Part shown: piece after piece, positions 1 to 7,360 of the stretch
How positions within the stretch are numbered: position 1 is the stretch's first letter
Layout: the number at the start of each line of letters is the position of its first letter
Assembly (NCBI GenBank): GCA_023425485.1
Contig: JAFACO010000011.1
Coordinates: 1 to 17,238, forward strand
Reading direction: 5' to 3'
DNA: 17,238 nt
Source of the DNA: Bacillota bacterium
GTDB taxonomy: Bacteria; Bacillota; Clostridia; Lachnospirales; Lachnospiraceae
Translations under genes and position numbers: made by a program
The notes under the pieces: generated by a model
Database searches by the model: none
Told to the model about the DNA's origin: nothing
What the model saw: only the letters and a program-made list of their open reading frames with translations

Positions 1-1511
1 CCCTTGGTATTTGCTCCAGTCATCAGGAGTCCCAACTGCTCTTTGGTTGCATCCTTTGTGTCTACAATTCCCGTAATTTTTCCATGACAGAGTACCATAA
101 TACGGTCACAGAGCTCCAGCATAACATCCAGATCTTCACCAATGAAAAGTACTCCAACACCTTTCTGCTTTTGTTCATTTAATGAATCATAAATTGTATA
201 GGAGGAGTTAATATCCAATCCTCGAACAGCATAGGCTGTAATCAACACATTGGGTTGTGATTCAATTTCTCTTCCTAGTAATACCTTTTGTACATTACCC
301 CCGGACAGCCTTCGAACCGGTGTCTCAACACTTGGTGTCACAATTTCCAACTGTTTTACTAGACGTTTCGCTAAATCTCTAGCTTCCTTTTTATGTACAA
401 ATGGACCTTTGCCTTCGTTATATTTCTTTAGGAGCATATTATCGACCATACCCATGGAAGCGGCTAGTCCCATTCCAAGACGATCTTCTGGAATAAAGCT
501 CATACTAATACCCATTTTGATTATTTCGTTCGGGGATTTACCCACTAAATTCTCATTATGATATAAAATCGCACCCTTTTTCACAGGCAATAGTCCTGCG
601 ATTGTTTCACACAGTTCTTTTTGACCACTTCCGGCAATACCTGCCACACCAAGAATTTCGCCTCTGTTTAAATCGAAACTAATATCCTTGATAACTTCAA
701 GTCCTTCTTCGTCAGCTACGGTTAAATGATGAATCTCCAATAGATTTTCATCAAAAAAGGTCTCGGGATGATCAATGGATAATTCCACCGGTCTGCCTAC
801 CATAAGTTCCGTCAGTTCCCCTGCTGTGGTTTCAGCTGTGTTTACAGTGGCAACACTTTCTCCTTTACGTAAAATCGTAACACGGTCACTGATTTCAAGT
901 ACTTCATTTAACTTATGAGTAATAATTATAACTGCACAGCCCTCCGCTTTCATACGACGGAGTATTTCAAACAGCCTTGTTGTCTCTTGTGGAGTCAGTA
1001 CTGCTGTCGGTTCATCTAAAATCAAAATATCCGCCTTGCGATAAAGCACTTTAATAATCTCTACGGTCTGCTTTTCGCTTACGGACATTTGGTATATCTT
1101 TTTCTCTGGATCGATTTCCAGTCCAAAACGCTTACTGATATTTCGAATAGTTTCATATCTGGATTTCTTAAGGAAGAAGCCTTTTTCCTTTGCACCTAAT
1201 ATAATATTATCTGCAGCAGTCATCGCTTCTACTAATTTGAAATGCTGGTGTATCATACCTACACCATACGAAATGGAATCCTCTGGGGAATTAATGGTTA
1301 CATTTTGTCCATTAATGAAAATAGAACCGCTATCCGGCTTATAAATTCCCGACAGCATGTTCATTAGAGTTGTTTTACCTGATCCGTTTTCGCCAAGCAG
1401 GGCGAGTATCTCGCCCTGCTTAACGGATAGGTCAATCTTATTATTCGCCACAACCGAACCAAAGGTTTTTGTAATCTTCTTCAGCTCTATAGCCATAGTT
1501 TCTTTATTCAT
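1..1511 (-). CDS. Nucleoside-type ABC transporter, duplicated ATP-binding protein (partial, C-terminus cut by window edge)
   Basis: Cytoplasmic ATPase that would energise a BMP-type purine nucleoside importer (the YufO/NupO kind, related to the double-ABC sugar ATPases). Read on the minus strand from ATG at 1511, it gives 503 complete residues before the window ends. The family is usually slightly longer than 500, so only the tail is missing. Two ABC domains are visible. The first has Walker A GENGSGKTT (40-48), Q-loop HQHF (88-91), a non-canonical signature MSVSEKQ (142-148) and Walker B ILILDEPT (162-169). The second has a degenerate Walker A GIAGSGQKE (291-299), a good signature LSGGNVQK (402-409) and a degenerate Walker B region before RGLDI (430-434). 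Such asymmetry is normal in this family. GGAGG lies just ahead of the ATG. It follows the BMP lipoprotein gene by 95 bp in the same orientation, so co-transcription is likely, with permease genes expected beyond the edge. Confidence 0.93.
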   Translation of the reverse strand, partial: MNKETMAIELKKITKTFGSVVANNKIDLSVKQGEILALLGENGSGKTTLMNMLSGIYKPDSGSIFINGQNVTINSPEDSISYGVGMIHQHFKLVEAMTAADNIILGAKEKGFFLKKSRYETIRNISKRFGLEIDPEKKIYQMSVSEKQTVEIIKVLYRKADILILDEPTAVLTPQETTRLFEILRRMKAEGCAVIIITHKLNEVLEISDRVTILRKGESVATVNTAETTAGELTELMVGRPVELSIDHPETFFDENLLEIHHLTVADEEGLEVIKDISFDLNRGEILGVAGIAGSGQKELCETIAGLLPVKKGAILYHNENLVGKSPNEIIKMGISMSFIPEDRLGMGLAASMGMVDNMLLKKYNEGKGPFVHKKEARDLAKRLVKQLEIVTPSVETPVRRLSGGNVQKVLLGREIESQPNVLITAYAVRGLDINSSYTIYDSLNEQKQKGVGVLFIGEDLDVMLELCDRIMVLCHGKITGIVDTKDATKEQLGLLMTGANTK

Positions 1512-1523
1512 CTTAACCTCCAT

Positions 1524-1542
1524 TATGGTACTTTGCACCATA
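1524..1542 (-). repeat. Small stem-loop just ahead of the ABC ATPase ribosome binding site
   Basis: Inverted repeat TATGGT / ACCATA with a 7-nt loop, ending directly before the GGAGG of the ATPase gene. A second pair, AACCATT (1556-1562) / AATGGTT (1579-1585), lies nearer the lipoprotein stop. Neither is followed by a T-run in the transcription direction, so these are not terminators. They may be mRNA structures setting relative expression of lipoprotein and ATPase, which is inference. Confidence 0.35.
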
Positions 1543-1606
1543 ACACCCTACTTTTAACCATTCGGAAAACTATAAGAAAATGGTTTTTTCTATCTTAGCA
1601 CATTTA

Positions 1607-2827
1607 TTATTCAACTACAACATTTCTGTAATACCAGTTCATAGCACCAGTGATATCTGCATCGGAGATGAACTCACCAGCTTTACATACCTGATTACCA
1701 GCATTATCAAATAATTCGCCTTCAAATACTTTAAATCCATCTAAAATGCTCTGTCTAGCAGTTTCAATTGCTTCTGCTGTTCCATCAGCAACATTTGTGG
1801 AAAGAGGAGAAAGATCTACGAGCCCTTCCGTCATACCACCAAAATAATTCTCACCAGTCCAAGTACCATCAATGATTGACTGTACAGCGGAGGTATAGTA
1901 AGCACCCCAGTTCCAGATCGGAGCTGTTAAATGACCTGCTGGAGCATCCTTTGTCATATCAGAGTTATAACCAACACCCCATACGCCTCTTGCTTCAGCA
2001 GCCTTCTGTGGAGCAGTTGTATCTGCATGCTGTGAAATCACATCGCAGCCAGCATCAAGTAAAGCTTCTGCTGCCTGTTGCTCTAAAGTAGGATCATACC
2101 AGGTATTTGTAACTTTAACATAAACCTTTGCATCTGGATTAACAGATTCAACACCCATTGCAAATGCATTTATACCACCTGTAACTTCGGAGTTTTGAAC
2201 GTCCATAGCTGCAACAAAACCAATCTTATCAGATTGTGTCTTTAAACCTGCTGCAATACCGGAAAGATATCTTGCTTGATAAATACGTCCAAAATAGTTA
2301 TTGAAATTAGTACCGTTACTCTTATAACCGGAACAATGAGAGAAAACAACCTCTGGATATTCAGCTGCTAATTCTTCCATAGTATCCATGTAACCCCAGC
2401 TTGTACCAAAGATAATAGTAGCACCATCTTCAAGACACTCTTCGATTGCGGTTCTAATTGCAACTGCATCGGTATCATTAACGTTATTCTTACGAATGAT
2501 CTGATCATCAGAAAGTCCAATTGTCTGCTGCATTGCTACGATTCCCTGATCATGTGCATAAGTATAACCTGCACCACTCGCAGGATCTCCAATATGAATA
2601 ACACCAACCTTGATATCTTCTTTAGCTACAGGTGCAAATAAACCAGTTGCCGCTGCATCTGTATCATCTGCTGTCTCATCAGTTGCAGGCTCGTCTGTTG
2701 CAGTGTCGTCAGTTGTAGTTCCTTCCGTTGCTGGTGTATCCTTTTTGTCATTGTTGCTTGTTCCACAAGCGGCAAAAGATACTACCATTGCAGCAACCAT
2801 AGCCATAGCTAATAATTTCTTTAACAT
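1607..2827 (-). CDS. BMP family (PnrA-like) substrate-binding lipoprotein of an ABC transporter
   Basis: Extracellular lipid-anchored receptor that would capture purine nucleosides (known PnrA/BMP role) and deliver them to the permease driven by the neighbouring double-ABC ATPase. The 406-residue product starts with a lipoprotein signal peptide: MLKK, a hydrophobic stretch, then a lipobox ending A-A-C with Cys21. A Thr/Asp/Glu-rich low-complexity linker follows to about residue 60, tethering the domain. The BMP fold starts near residue 70 (VGVIHIGDPASGAGYTY) and continues with the family-type stretches GTSWGYMDTM, FGRIYQARYLSGIAAG and IGFVAAMD. The start is supported by AAGGAGGAG a few bases upstream. 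It lies downstream of xpt across a 108-bp gap holding three hairpins and no evident promoter, so it is probably read from the xpt promoter. A pure nucleoside rather than sugar substrate is inferred from family and from xpt. Confidence 0.93.
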   Translation of the reverse strand: MLKKLLAMAMVAAMVVSFAACGTSNNDKKDTPATEGTTTDDTATDEPATDETADDTDAAATGLFAPVAKEDIKVGVIHIGDPASGAGYTYAHDQGIVAMQQTIGLSDDQIIRKNNVNDTDAVAIRTAIEECLEDGATIIFGTSWGYMDTMEELAAEYPEVVFSHCSGYKSNGTNFNNYFGRIYQARYLSGIAAGLKTQSDKIGFVAAMDVQNSEVTGGINAFAMGVESVNPDAKVYVKVTNTWYDPTLEQQAAEALLDAGCDVISQHADTTAPQKAAEARGVWGVGYNSDMTKDAPAGHLTAPIWNWGAYYTSAVQSIIDGTWTGENYFGGMTEGLVDLSPLSTNVADGTAEAIETARQSILDGFKVFEGELFDNAGNQVCKAGEFISDADITGAMNWYYRNVVVE

Positions 2828-2849
2828 TGATTTCTCCTCCTTGTTATGT

Positions 2850-2933
2850 CTGGATTAAATCCAGTTGCAGGGGTTTGTCCCCGAAATTTATTTACAGGAA
2901 GACACGCCCTCTGCTTTGTCTTCCCTATGTAAA
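2850..2933 (-). repeat. Three consecutive stem-loops in the xpt-bmp intercistronic gap
   Basis: In transcription order: (1) TTTACA / TGTAAA (2928-2933 with 2891-2896) stacked on GGAAGAC / GTCTTCC (2918-2924 with 2897-2903) with a small bulge, beginning 2 bases after the xpt stop; (2) GGGG / CCCC (2870-2873, 2879-2882) with a 5-nt loop; (3) CTGGAT / ATCCAG (2850-2855, 2859-2864) with a 3-nt loop, shortly before the lipoprotein RBS. None is followed by a U-run, so they look like mRNA-stability or processing elements rather than terminators. Confidence 0.55.
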
Positions 2934-2935
2934 TC

Positions 2936-3511
2936 TTAGTCACGAAAAACAATTTGACCATCCTCGCTCATTGATTCGAGGATTGCCAGGGACTCAACTC
3001 GAACTCCACTGCTGCGAACCAGCTCTCCACCTTCTTGAAAGCCCTTCTCAATAACGATGCCCGCTCCCACTAAGGTTGCACCAGCATCCTTAACCAGCTT
3101 GGTAAGTCCAAACAATGCACTGCCATTTGCTAAAAAATCATCTATAATTAAAATCTTATCTGTTGGTTTTAAAAATTCCTTTGCCACGATAATATCGTAT
3201 ACTCTACCGTGGGTAAAGGATTCTACTTTGCCAGTGTATACATCTCCTGCAATATTCTTAGTCTGGGTCTTTTTAGCAAAGACCACGGGCACTTGAAAAT
3301 ACTGTGCAGCGATACAGGCAATTCCAATCCCTGAAGCTTCTATCGTAAGTATCTTTGTAATCTCACAATCTGAAAATCTTTTCTTAAACTCTTTTCCAAT
3401 TTCTCCAAATAGCTCTATGTCCATCTGATGATTTAAGAAGCTGTCCACCTTCAAAACATTCCCTGAACGGATCTTACCATCTTTTCTTATTCTATCTTTT
3501 AAAAGTTGCAT
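2936..3511 (-). CDS. xpt: Xanthine phosphoribosyltransferase
   Basis: Cytoplasmic salvage enzyme converting xanthine plus PRPP to XMP, feeding GMP synthesis. The 191-residue length is that of Xpt. The N-terminus MQLLKDRIRKDGKI and the VDSFLNHQ stretch are typical of Xpt. The PRPP-binding loop is ILIIDDFLANGSA (about residues 120-132), with the ID-D-x-x-A-x-G pattern of type I phosphoribosyltransferases. An earlier segment, EASGIGIACIAAQYF, matches the Xpt/ApeG-type fold. Start at ATG 3511, with AGGTAG upstream. It has a clear promoter and heads a cluster with the BMP lipoprotein and ATPase, linking uptake to salvage. Unlike Bacillus xpt I see no purine riboswitch: the predicted 5' untranslated region is only about 35 nt. 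Confidence 0.94.
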   Translation of the reverse strand: MQLLKDRIRKDGKIRSGNVLKVDSFLNHQMDIELFGEIGKEFKKRFSDCEITKILTIEASGIGIACIAAQYFQVPVVFAKKTQTKNIAGDVYTGKVESFTHGRVYDIIVAKEFLKPTDKILIIDDFLANGSALFGLTKLVKDAGATLVGAGIVIEKGFQEGGELVRSSGVRVESLAILESMSEDGQIVFRD

Positions 3512-3551
3512 TCTTGCTACCTACGATTCCTTTGTTAATTAATACTTTTTT

Positions 3552-3580
3552 ATATTATCGTGTAATCTGATATTTTTCAA
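3552..3580 (-). promoter_or_regulatory. Sigma-A-like promoter of the xpt-bmp-ABC cluster
   Basis: On the minus strand TTGAAA (3575-3580), 17-bp spacer, TAATAT (3552-3557). The start of transcription would fall near 3545, about 35 nt ahead of the xpt ATG. Confidence 0.7.
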
Positions 3581-3639
3581 TTTAGTAAAACTAATGAATA
3601 CTATTACTATAGGTAATAAGGCGGACTAGTTTGGGTGAC

Positions 3640-3674
3640 AAAAAAACAGCCCTTCGTACAATGACGAAGGACTG
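3640..3674 (-). terminator. Rho-independent terminator of the CBM26 surface-protein gene
   Basis: Minus-strand hairpin CAGTCCTTCGT / ACGAAGGGCTG (11 pairs with one G-U, 6-nt loop; 3664-3674 with 3647-3657) followed by a run of seven T. It lies 46 bp beyond the stop of the gene ending at 3721 and separates it from the xpt promoter. Confidence 0.9.
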
Positions 3675-3720
3675 AATTTCCATATTAATTATGTATATTA
3701 ATAATAAACTATTCCATCTA

Positions 3721-4281
3721 TTATTTGGATTTTTTCTTAGAAGCTATTAAGCCAGCACCAGAAAGTCCAGCTAAGCCCACATACGCCAAAGCCATAGAAA
3801 CAACACCTGTTTTCGGAACCTCAGTAGTTGCTTCCTCTGCTGCTTCTTCTGTGGTTGTTTCTTCCACTGCCGCTACAGCGCCAGTTGAGAAGCCTTCCGG
3901 AGCTTCATAAACTACCTCTGCTGCAAACTTTCCATCTGCACCTGCTTCTGTTACAGTTACCCAAAGTTCTTTTGTTTCAATTGTAAGGTCAGCAGTTTGA
4001 GCACCAGCTCCGTTATCATTAATAATAACAGCGTCTGTTGTTACAGGAACTGTGAAATAGAACCATCCAGCGTTATCAGGATCAGCGGTTAATACCTGTC
4101 CTGGCCAAGCATCAAACACATTCGTGCCTTCTGTTGTTGACCATGCCCATAATGCAGGCGTTGTCCATTCAGCTGGAGCCTTTGCATGCACTGTAAATTC
4201 CTCTTCAGCAGCTACTGGTAAGGAAAGTACGAGAGTTAAAACCATTGCTACTACGAATACCCATGACAATCTTTTTTTCAT
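3721..4281 (-). CDS. Secreted cell-wall protein with one CBM26-like starch-binding module and sortase-like anchor
   Basis: Predicted surface protein of 186 residues without a catalytic domain. Residues 1-25 form a signal peptide (MKKRLSW, hydrophobic core, cleavage near VAA-EEE). Residues about 30-112 resemble a starch-binding CBM26 module. They show AKAPAEWTT, aromatic residues W45, W47 and W60 in the AWPG motif, then GWFYFTVP and the INDNGAGAQTADL stretch that in the family contacts glucan. A short Thr/Glu/Ala-rich spacer (about 132-154) leads to VPKTG (155-159), a hydrophobic segment and the tail KKKSK, the layout of an LPXTG sortase substrate with a variant motif. GAAAGGAGAT precedes the ATG. 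It is monocistronic, with its own terminator and a palindromic upstream site. A role in holding starch or maltodextrin at the cell surface is inferred. CBM assignment is by motif pattern only. Confidence 0.85.
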   Translation of the reverse strand: MKKRLSWVFVVAMVLTLVLSLPVAAEEEFTVHAKAPAEWTTPALWAWSTTEGTNVFDAWPGQVLTADPDNAGWFYFTVPVTTDAVIINDNGAGAQTADLTIETKELWVTVTEAGADGKFAAEVVYEAPEGFSTGAVAAVEETTTEEAAEEATTEVPKTGVVSMALAYVGLAGLSGAGLIASKKKSK

Positions 4282-4342
4282 AATACCTATCTCCTTTCAA
4301 TTTGTCGGCAACTTGCCATTTAAATGTAAGATATAACCCCGT

Positions 4343-4364
4343 TTTTTGGTAATATTACCAAAAA
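4343..4364. promoter_or_regulatory. Perfect 22-bp palindrome, candidate operator upstream of the CBM26 gene
   Basis: Half-site TTTTTGGTAAT followed directly by its exact complement ATTACCAAAAA, centred about 72 bp ahead of the start codon. A possible promoter on the minus strand, TTGATT-17-TACGAT (−35 at about 4403-4408, −10 at about 4380-4385), would place the palindrome just downstream of the transcription start, a repressor-type position. The palindrome is certain, the function inferred. Confidence 0.5.
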
Positions 4365-4493
4365 TATTTACAAATAAATCGTATCACGAAAGTTTTCGAA
4401 AATCAACTAAATTTTATATAATTATTAAATATTTGGAATGTATTTTTCCTTTAAATCCTACATTTTTAGTTTATTTAGTAGACTTGACTTCAT

Positions 4494-4536
4494 AAAAAAA
4501 ACACCTAAAAGGTTAATTTATTTTCCCTTTTAAGTG
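4494..4536 (-). terminator. Rho-independent terminator of the LysM-GH18 gene
   Basis: Minus-strand hairpin CACTTAAAAGG / CCTTTTAGGTG (4526-4536 with 4502-4512, one G-U) with a 13-nt loop, followed by eight T. It starts 6 bp beyond the stop of the gene ending at 4543. Confidence 0.9.
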
Positions 4537-4542
4537 CAAAGT

Positions 4543-5832
4543 TTAGAGAAGTTTCGTAATGTCATACTGGGAATTAATAACGGACCACATCTGGGGAAAG
4601 AAGAACATAATGTTCCAAATACCATTTCCATTTAATCCAAAGCTTGGTATTAATCTCATAAAGGCGTCTATACTTCTTGCATCACGAAAGCGCACCATAT
4701 ATTCACCGCCTGCAATATATTGAAAATACGCTGATTTTGTAATCTCATCATACAGTATGTGAGCCCCATGTGTATATGCAAGCTCTACTGCTGCTCTATA
4801 CGGAATTGCCAATCCTCTGGTTACCTCTGGGTCAAAGGGAAGCTGCCATATATATCCGATACTGGATATTCCAATGGATATTTTACTTGCAGGAATATAG
4901 TTTGATATTTCAAATATTAAATCTCCGATTGTTTCATAAGGTGCAATACCATAGGGAATGCCTAGGGAAAAACCCCATTCATAAGAGATTAACGTTGTTC
5001 CATCTACGATTTCCCCTAAGGTACGATAACCGAGACCTTCATAGATTACCTTTGTCACAATTTCAAAGGGACTTAAGCTCAGGGTGTTAAAGACACGAAA
5101 TCCTGCCTTAGCAATATTATCAGCAAACTTGGTAAAAAACTTAATATACAAGGCCCGGTCAGATGGAGCGACATAGGGTGTATTAACATTCACTCCATAA
5201 TAACCCTTATCCTTCATTATATTAATCACTTGTTCAATAAACCTATCCTGCAGCGCCTCGTCATTTAATACAATGTTCGTTACTCTAATTTCTTCCTCCA
5301 GTGTCCCCTCTAAACCGGTCAGAAGCATGATTGGCGCGACTCGGTATTCCTTTGCAATACGAATTATCTCTCGATCCTCAATATTAATTATTTCACCCTC
5401 ACCTGTAACCTTATAGCTGTAGATGGAAAGATAAGAAAGAAATGGAAGTGTCTTTTTTAAGGTATTGATATCTATAAACGGATAGGCATAGCCATTGGTT
5501 GTAATAGGCATAATTTTATCTTCCCGGTATTGGATAACAATTTCCTCTCCCGGAAATATAAAATCCCTATCAGACAAATACGGATTATTTCTTAAAAGCT
5601 GTTCCACTGTTACATCATAGGTTGTTGCTATACTATAAAGAGAATCCTCTTCTTTAACCTTGTGTGTTATTTCAGGAAATAAAATAACCAAAGTCTCACC
5701 AATAGCCAGTTTTGGTGGAATTGACAGCTCATTTTCTAATATCATTCTTTCTTCGGATATACCATAACTCTCGGCGATTGATTTTGTTGTTTCACCTCTT
5801 TGAACAACATGAATTATCATAATAATAACCAT
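4543..5832 (-). CDS. LysM-domain GH18-fold protein (SleL/YaaH-like), apparently lacking the catalytic acid
   Basis: A spore-cortex or cell-wall binding protein of the SleL/YaaH type by architecture. Two LysM repeats (about residues 7-52, VVQRGETTKSIA..., and 56-101, HKVKEEDSLYSIA...) bind peptidoglycan. They are followed by a GH18 TIM-barrel domain from about 110 to 429 with ISYEWGFSLGIP (282-293) and NGIWNI near the end. Active members carry an acidic pair in the barrel motif (G-x-N-x-D-x-E). Here the same place reads GVNVNTPYV (213-221), with Asn217 and Pro219 where Asp and the catalytic Glu are expected, so hydrolysis is doubtful. There is no signal peptide, as in SleL-type proteins. The first ATG (5832) almost abuts AAAGG. 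An ATG at 5820 gives the usual family start MIIHVVQRGE, so the true start may be 5820. It is followed by its own terminator. Confidence 0.88.
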   Translation of the reverse strand: MVIIMIIHVVQRGETTKSIAESYGISEERMILENELSIPPKLAIGETLVILFPEITHKVKEEDSLYSIATTYDVTVEQLLRNNPYLSDRDFIFPGEEIVIQYREDKIMPITTNGYAYPFIDINTLKKTLPFLSYLSIYSYKVTGEGEIINIEDREIIRIAKEYRVAPIMLLTGLEGTLEEEIRVTNIVLNDEALQDRFIEQVINIMKDKGYYGVNVNTPYVAPSDRALYIKFFTKFADNIAKAGFRVFNTLSLSPFEIVTKVIYEGLGYRTLGEIVDGTTLISYEWGFSLGIPYGIAPYETIGDLIFEISNYIPASKISIGISSIGYIWQLPFDPEVTRGLAIPYRAAVELAYTHGAHILYDEITKSAYFQYIAGGEYMVRFRDARSIDAFMRLIPSFGLNGNGIWNIMFFFPQMWSVINSQYDITKLL

Positions 5833-5895
5833 GCCTTTCCAGTTAGGTGCAACTGCGAATCACAGTCACTCTAACACGAAGCCATCTTTTTATCA

Positions 5896-5926
5896 TTATA
5901 TGTGATTATCCGTAAAATGTTTTTCA
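5896..5926 (-). promoter_or_regulatory. Sporulation sigma-F/G-like promoter for the LysM-GH18 gene (tentative)
   Basis: Minus strand TGAAAA (5921-5926), 18-bp spacer, CATATAA (5896-5902), resembling the forespore consensus TGNATA-N18-CATACTA. A sigma-A reading would have TATAAT but no acceptable −35. The match agrees with the SleL-like product but is not decisive. Confidence 0.4.
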
Positions 5927-5963
5927 GGAGAATCTCCCAACCAATAAAGTAAAATGTTCATTT

Positions 5964-7010
5964 TTACCCAACAACAAAAAATCCTATAGCAGCAATAATA
6001 TAGATGGAAATTAATTTTAAGCCCTCCATCCAATTTGTTTTTCCTGCTTTTACAATCTGATTCGCAATTAACACGCTGGCTCCAAATAAGAATAGTTCAA
6101 CTGGTTTAAATACAATACTCATTGGTGTGAAAAAGAGACTTATAAGTACCGATACCGGAATAACAAATAGAGCTACCTGAAGGCTTGATCCAACCGCGAT
6201 TTCAAGTGAGATATCCATTTTATTCTTTAATGCCATGATGATGGCAGTGGTATGTTCAGCAGCGTTACCCACGATTGGAATAAGGATGATACCAATAAAC
6301 ATCTGTGGAATTCCTGCAGCCTCAGTCATTGGTTCTATACTTGCAACAAGTAATTCAGATTCAATTGCAATAAATATGGTGGCTATAGCGAGAATTGTAA
6401 TACTAACAGGAAGACTCCATTTGGTATCCAGATCATCTGCATGCTCTACACCATATAGGTCATTTTGTGTCTTAAAAGAATATACCATTCCGATTACATA
6501 GATTAAAAGTAAGATAACACTTATAATTGTACTTAAGGATTCATAATCAGAGGTAATTAAATTTTCAGGGGTATTCCAGGTAAATACGGCAGGAAGTGCC
6601 AGGCCGATTACTGCAAATAACAGCATGGTGGCTGTAAAGGTTCCCTGTTGAGAATCATATTTTAACTCCTTGTGCTTTAATCCTCCAAAGAATATGCTAC
6701 AACCTAATACCAAAAGGATATTACCTAATACAGATCCTGCAAGTGAAGCTTTTACTACATCGAAAAGTCCTGCCCGTATGGCAAAAAAGCTAATGATTAA
6801 TTCTGTTGCATTTCCAAAGGTAGCATTTAAAAAGCCACCAAGTTTAGGTCCGGTATAGGCTGCTATTTCTTCTGTGGACTCTCCCAAAAATCCTGCAAGC
6901 GGTATGATAGCTGCACAGGTTAAACAGAACATAATTGTTGCATACCAGTGCAGGAAATAACCTACGAATGATAAGGGTAAACAAACTAGTAAAATCTTTA
7001 AGTACTTCAT
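5964..7010 (-). CDS. cax: Calcium/proton exchanger (Cax family)
   Basis: Integral membrane antiporter expected to expel Ca2+ in exchange for protons. The 348-residue length is close to bacterial Cax proteins such as YfkE (about 350). The sequence is almost wholly hydrophobic helices. It contains the two Cax signatures: GNATELIISFFAI (from residue 66) and GNAAEHTTAI (from residue 248), whose glutamates bind the cation. The two homologous halves are separated by a short acidic cytoplasmic segment, HADDLDTKW (190-198). An amphipathic stretch, STEEIAAYTGPKLGG, precedes the first signature, as is usual. Start ATG 7010 is supported by AAGGAGA. A strong promoter lies about 75 bp upstream, divergent from the DNA glycosylase-like gene. 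I see no clear terminator between it and the LysM gene, so some read-through is possible. Confidence 0.93.
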   Translation of the reverse strand: MKYLKILLVCLPLSFVGYFLHWYATIMFCLTCAAIIPLAGFLGESTEEIAAYTGPKLGGFLNATFGNATELIISFFAIRAGLFDVVKASLAGSVLGNILLVLGCSIFFGGLKHKELKYDSQQGTFTATMLLFAVIGLALPAVFTWNTPENLITSDYESLSTIISVILLLIYVIGMVYSFKTQNDLYGVEHADDLDTKWSLPVSITILAIATIFIAIESELLVASIEPMTEAAGIPQMFIGIILIPIVGNAAEHTTAIIMALKNKMDISLEIAVGSSLQVALFVIPVSVLISLFFTPMSIVFKPVELFLFGASVLIANQIVKAGKTNWMEGLKLISIYIIAAIGFFVVG

Positions 7011-7084
7011 AAAATCGTCTCCTTAGAGTTTATTAATTAGTATATGCAAATCAAATAAAGTGTTAAGTTGTATAATTTGATGCC

Positions 7085-7113
7085 ATTATATTCCTCACTA
7101 AAACTAAATTCAA
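7085..7113 (-). promoter_or_regulatory. Sigma-A-like promoter of cax
   Basis: Minus strand TTGAAT (7108-7113), 17-bp spacer, TATAAT (7085-7090). The predicted leader is about 70 nt and has no recognised riboswitch. Confidence 0.7.
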
Positions 7114-7178
7114 CAGATTATAAAAACTCCTAATATAATAAACCTGAGAGTAATAATAACTGCATATTTGTTATTTTT

Positions 7179-7194
7179 TTAACTATATAGTTAA
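7179..7194. repeat. Perfect 16-bp palindrome in the cax/glycosylase divergent intergenic region
   Basis: TTAACTATATAGTTAA reads identically on both strands. It lies upstream of both divergent genes, 65 bp behind the cax −35. It may be an operator or simply AT-rich symmetry. The rest of this 350-bp region holds only the two candidate promoters. Confidence 0.4.
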
Positions 7195-7292
7195 TTTTCT
7201 GTGGAAATTTGTTGTACAGGTAAAAATTAAACCAACCTATAACGCTTCCAAATGGAACCTTATCAATTGATTTAACAGTCCAAACAGAACAC

Positions 7293-7321
7293 TTGTTTTT
7301 ATTTCACAATAATGGTATTCT
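7293..7321 (+). promoter_or_regulatory. Possible promoter of the YcaQ-like gene
   Basis: TTGTTT (7293-7298), 17-bp spacer, TATTCT (7316-7321). Each box matches consensus in four positions, with correct spacing and position, but it is weak. Confidence 0.35.
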
Positions 7322-7360
7322 TTTACTATCATGCAATGAGAACATTTGGGAGGAAGAAAG

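Noticed and set aside
250..561. Open frame on the plus strand, 103 codons
   Set aside because: It lies entirely opposite the ABC ATPase, which has clear motifs. The same applies to the other antisense frames inside bmp, xpt, cax, yyaL-like, degV and ccdA genes.
3512..3640. Purine riboswitch ahead of xpt
   Set aside because: No aptamer core (no TCTACC/CCGTAAA-type pattern), and the predicted transcript starts too close to the ATG.
5923..5940. Terminator for cax (GGAG-ATT-CTCC on the minus strand)
   Set aside because: Four-pair stem without a T-run; too weak to call.
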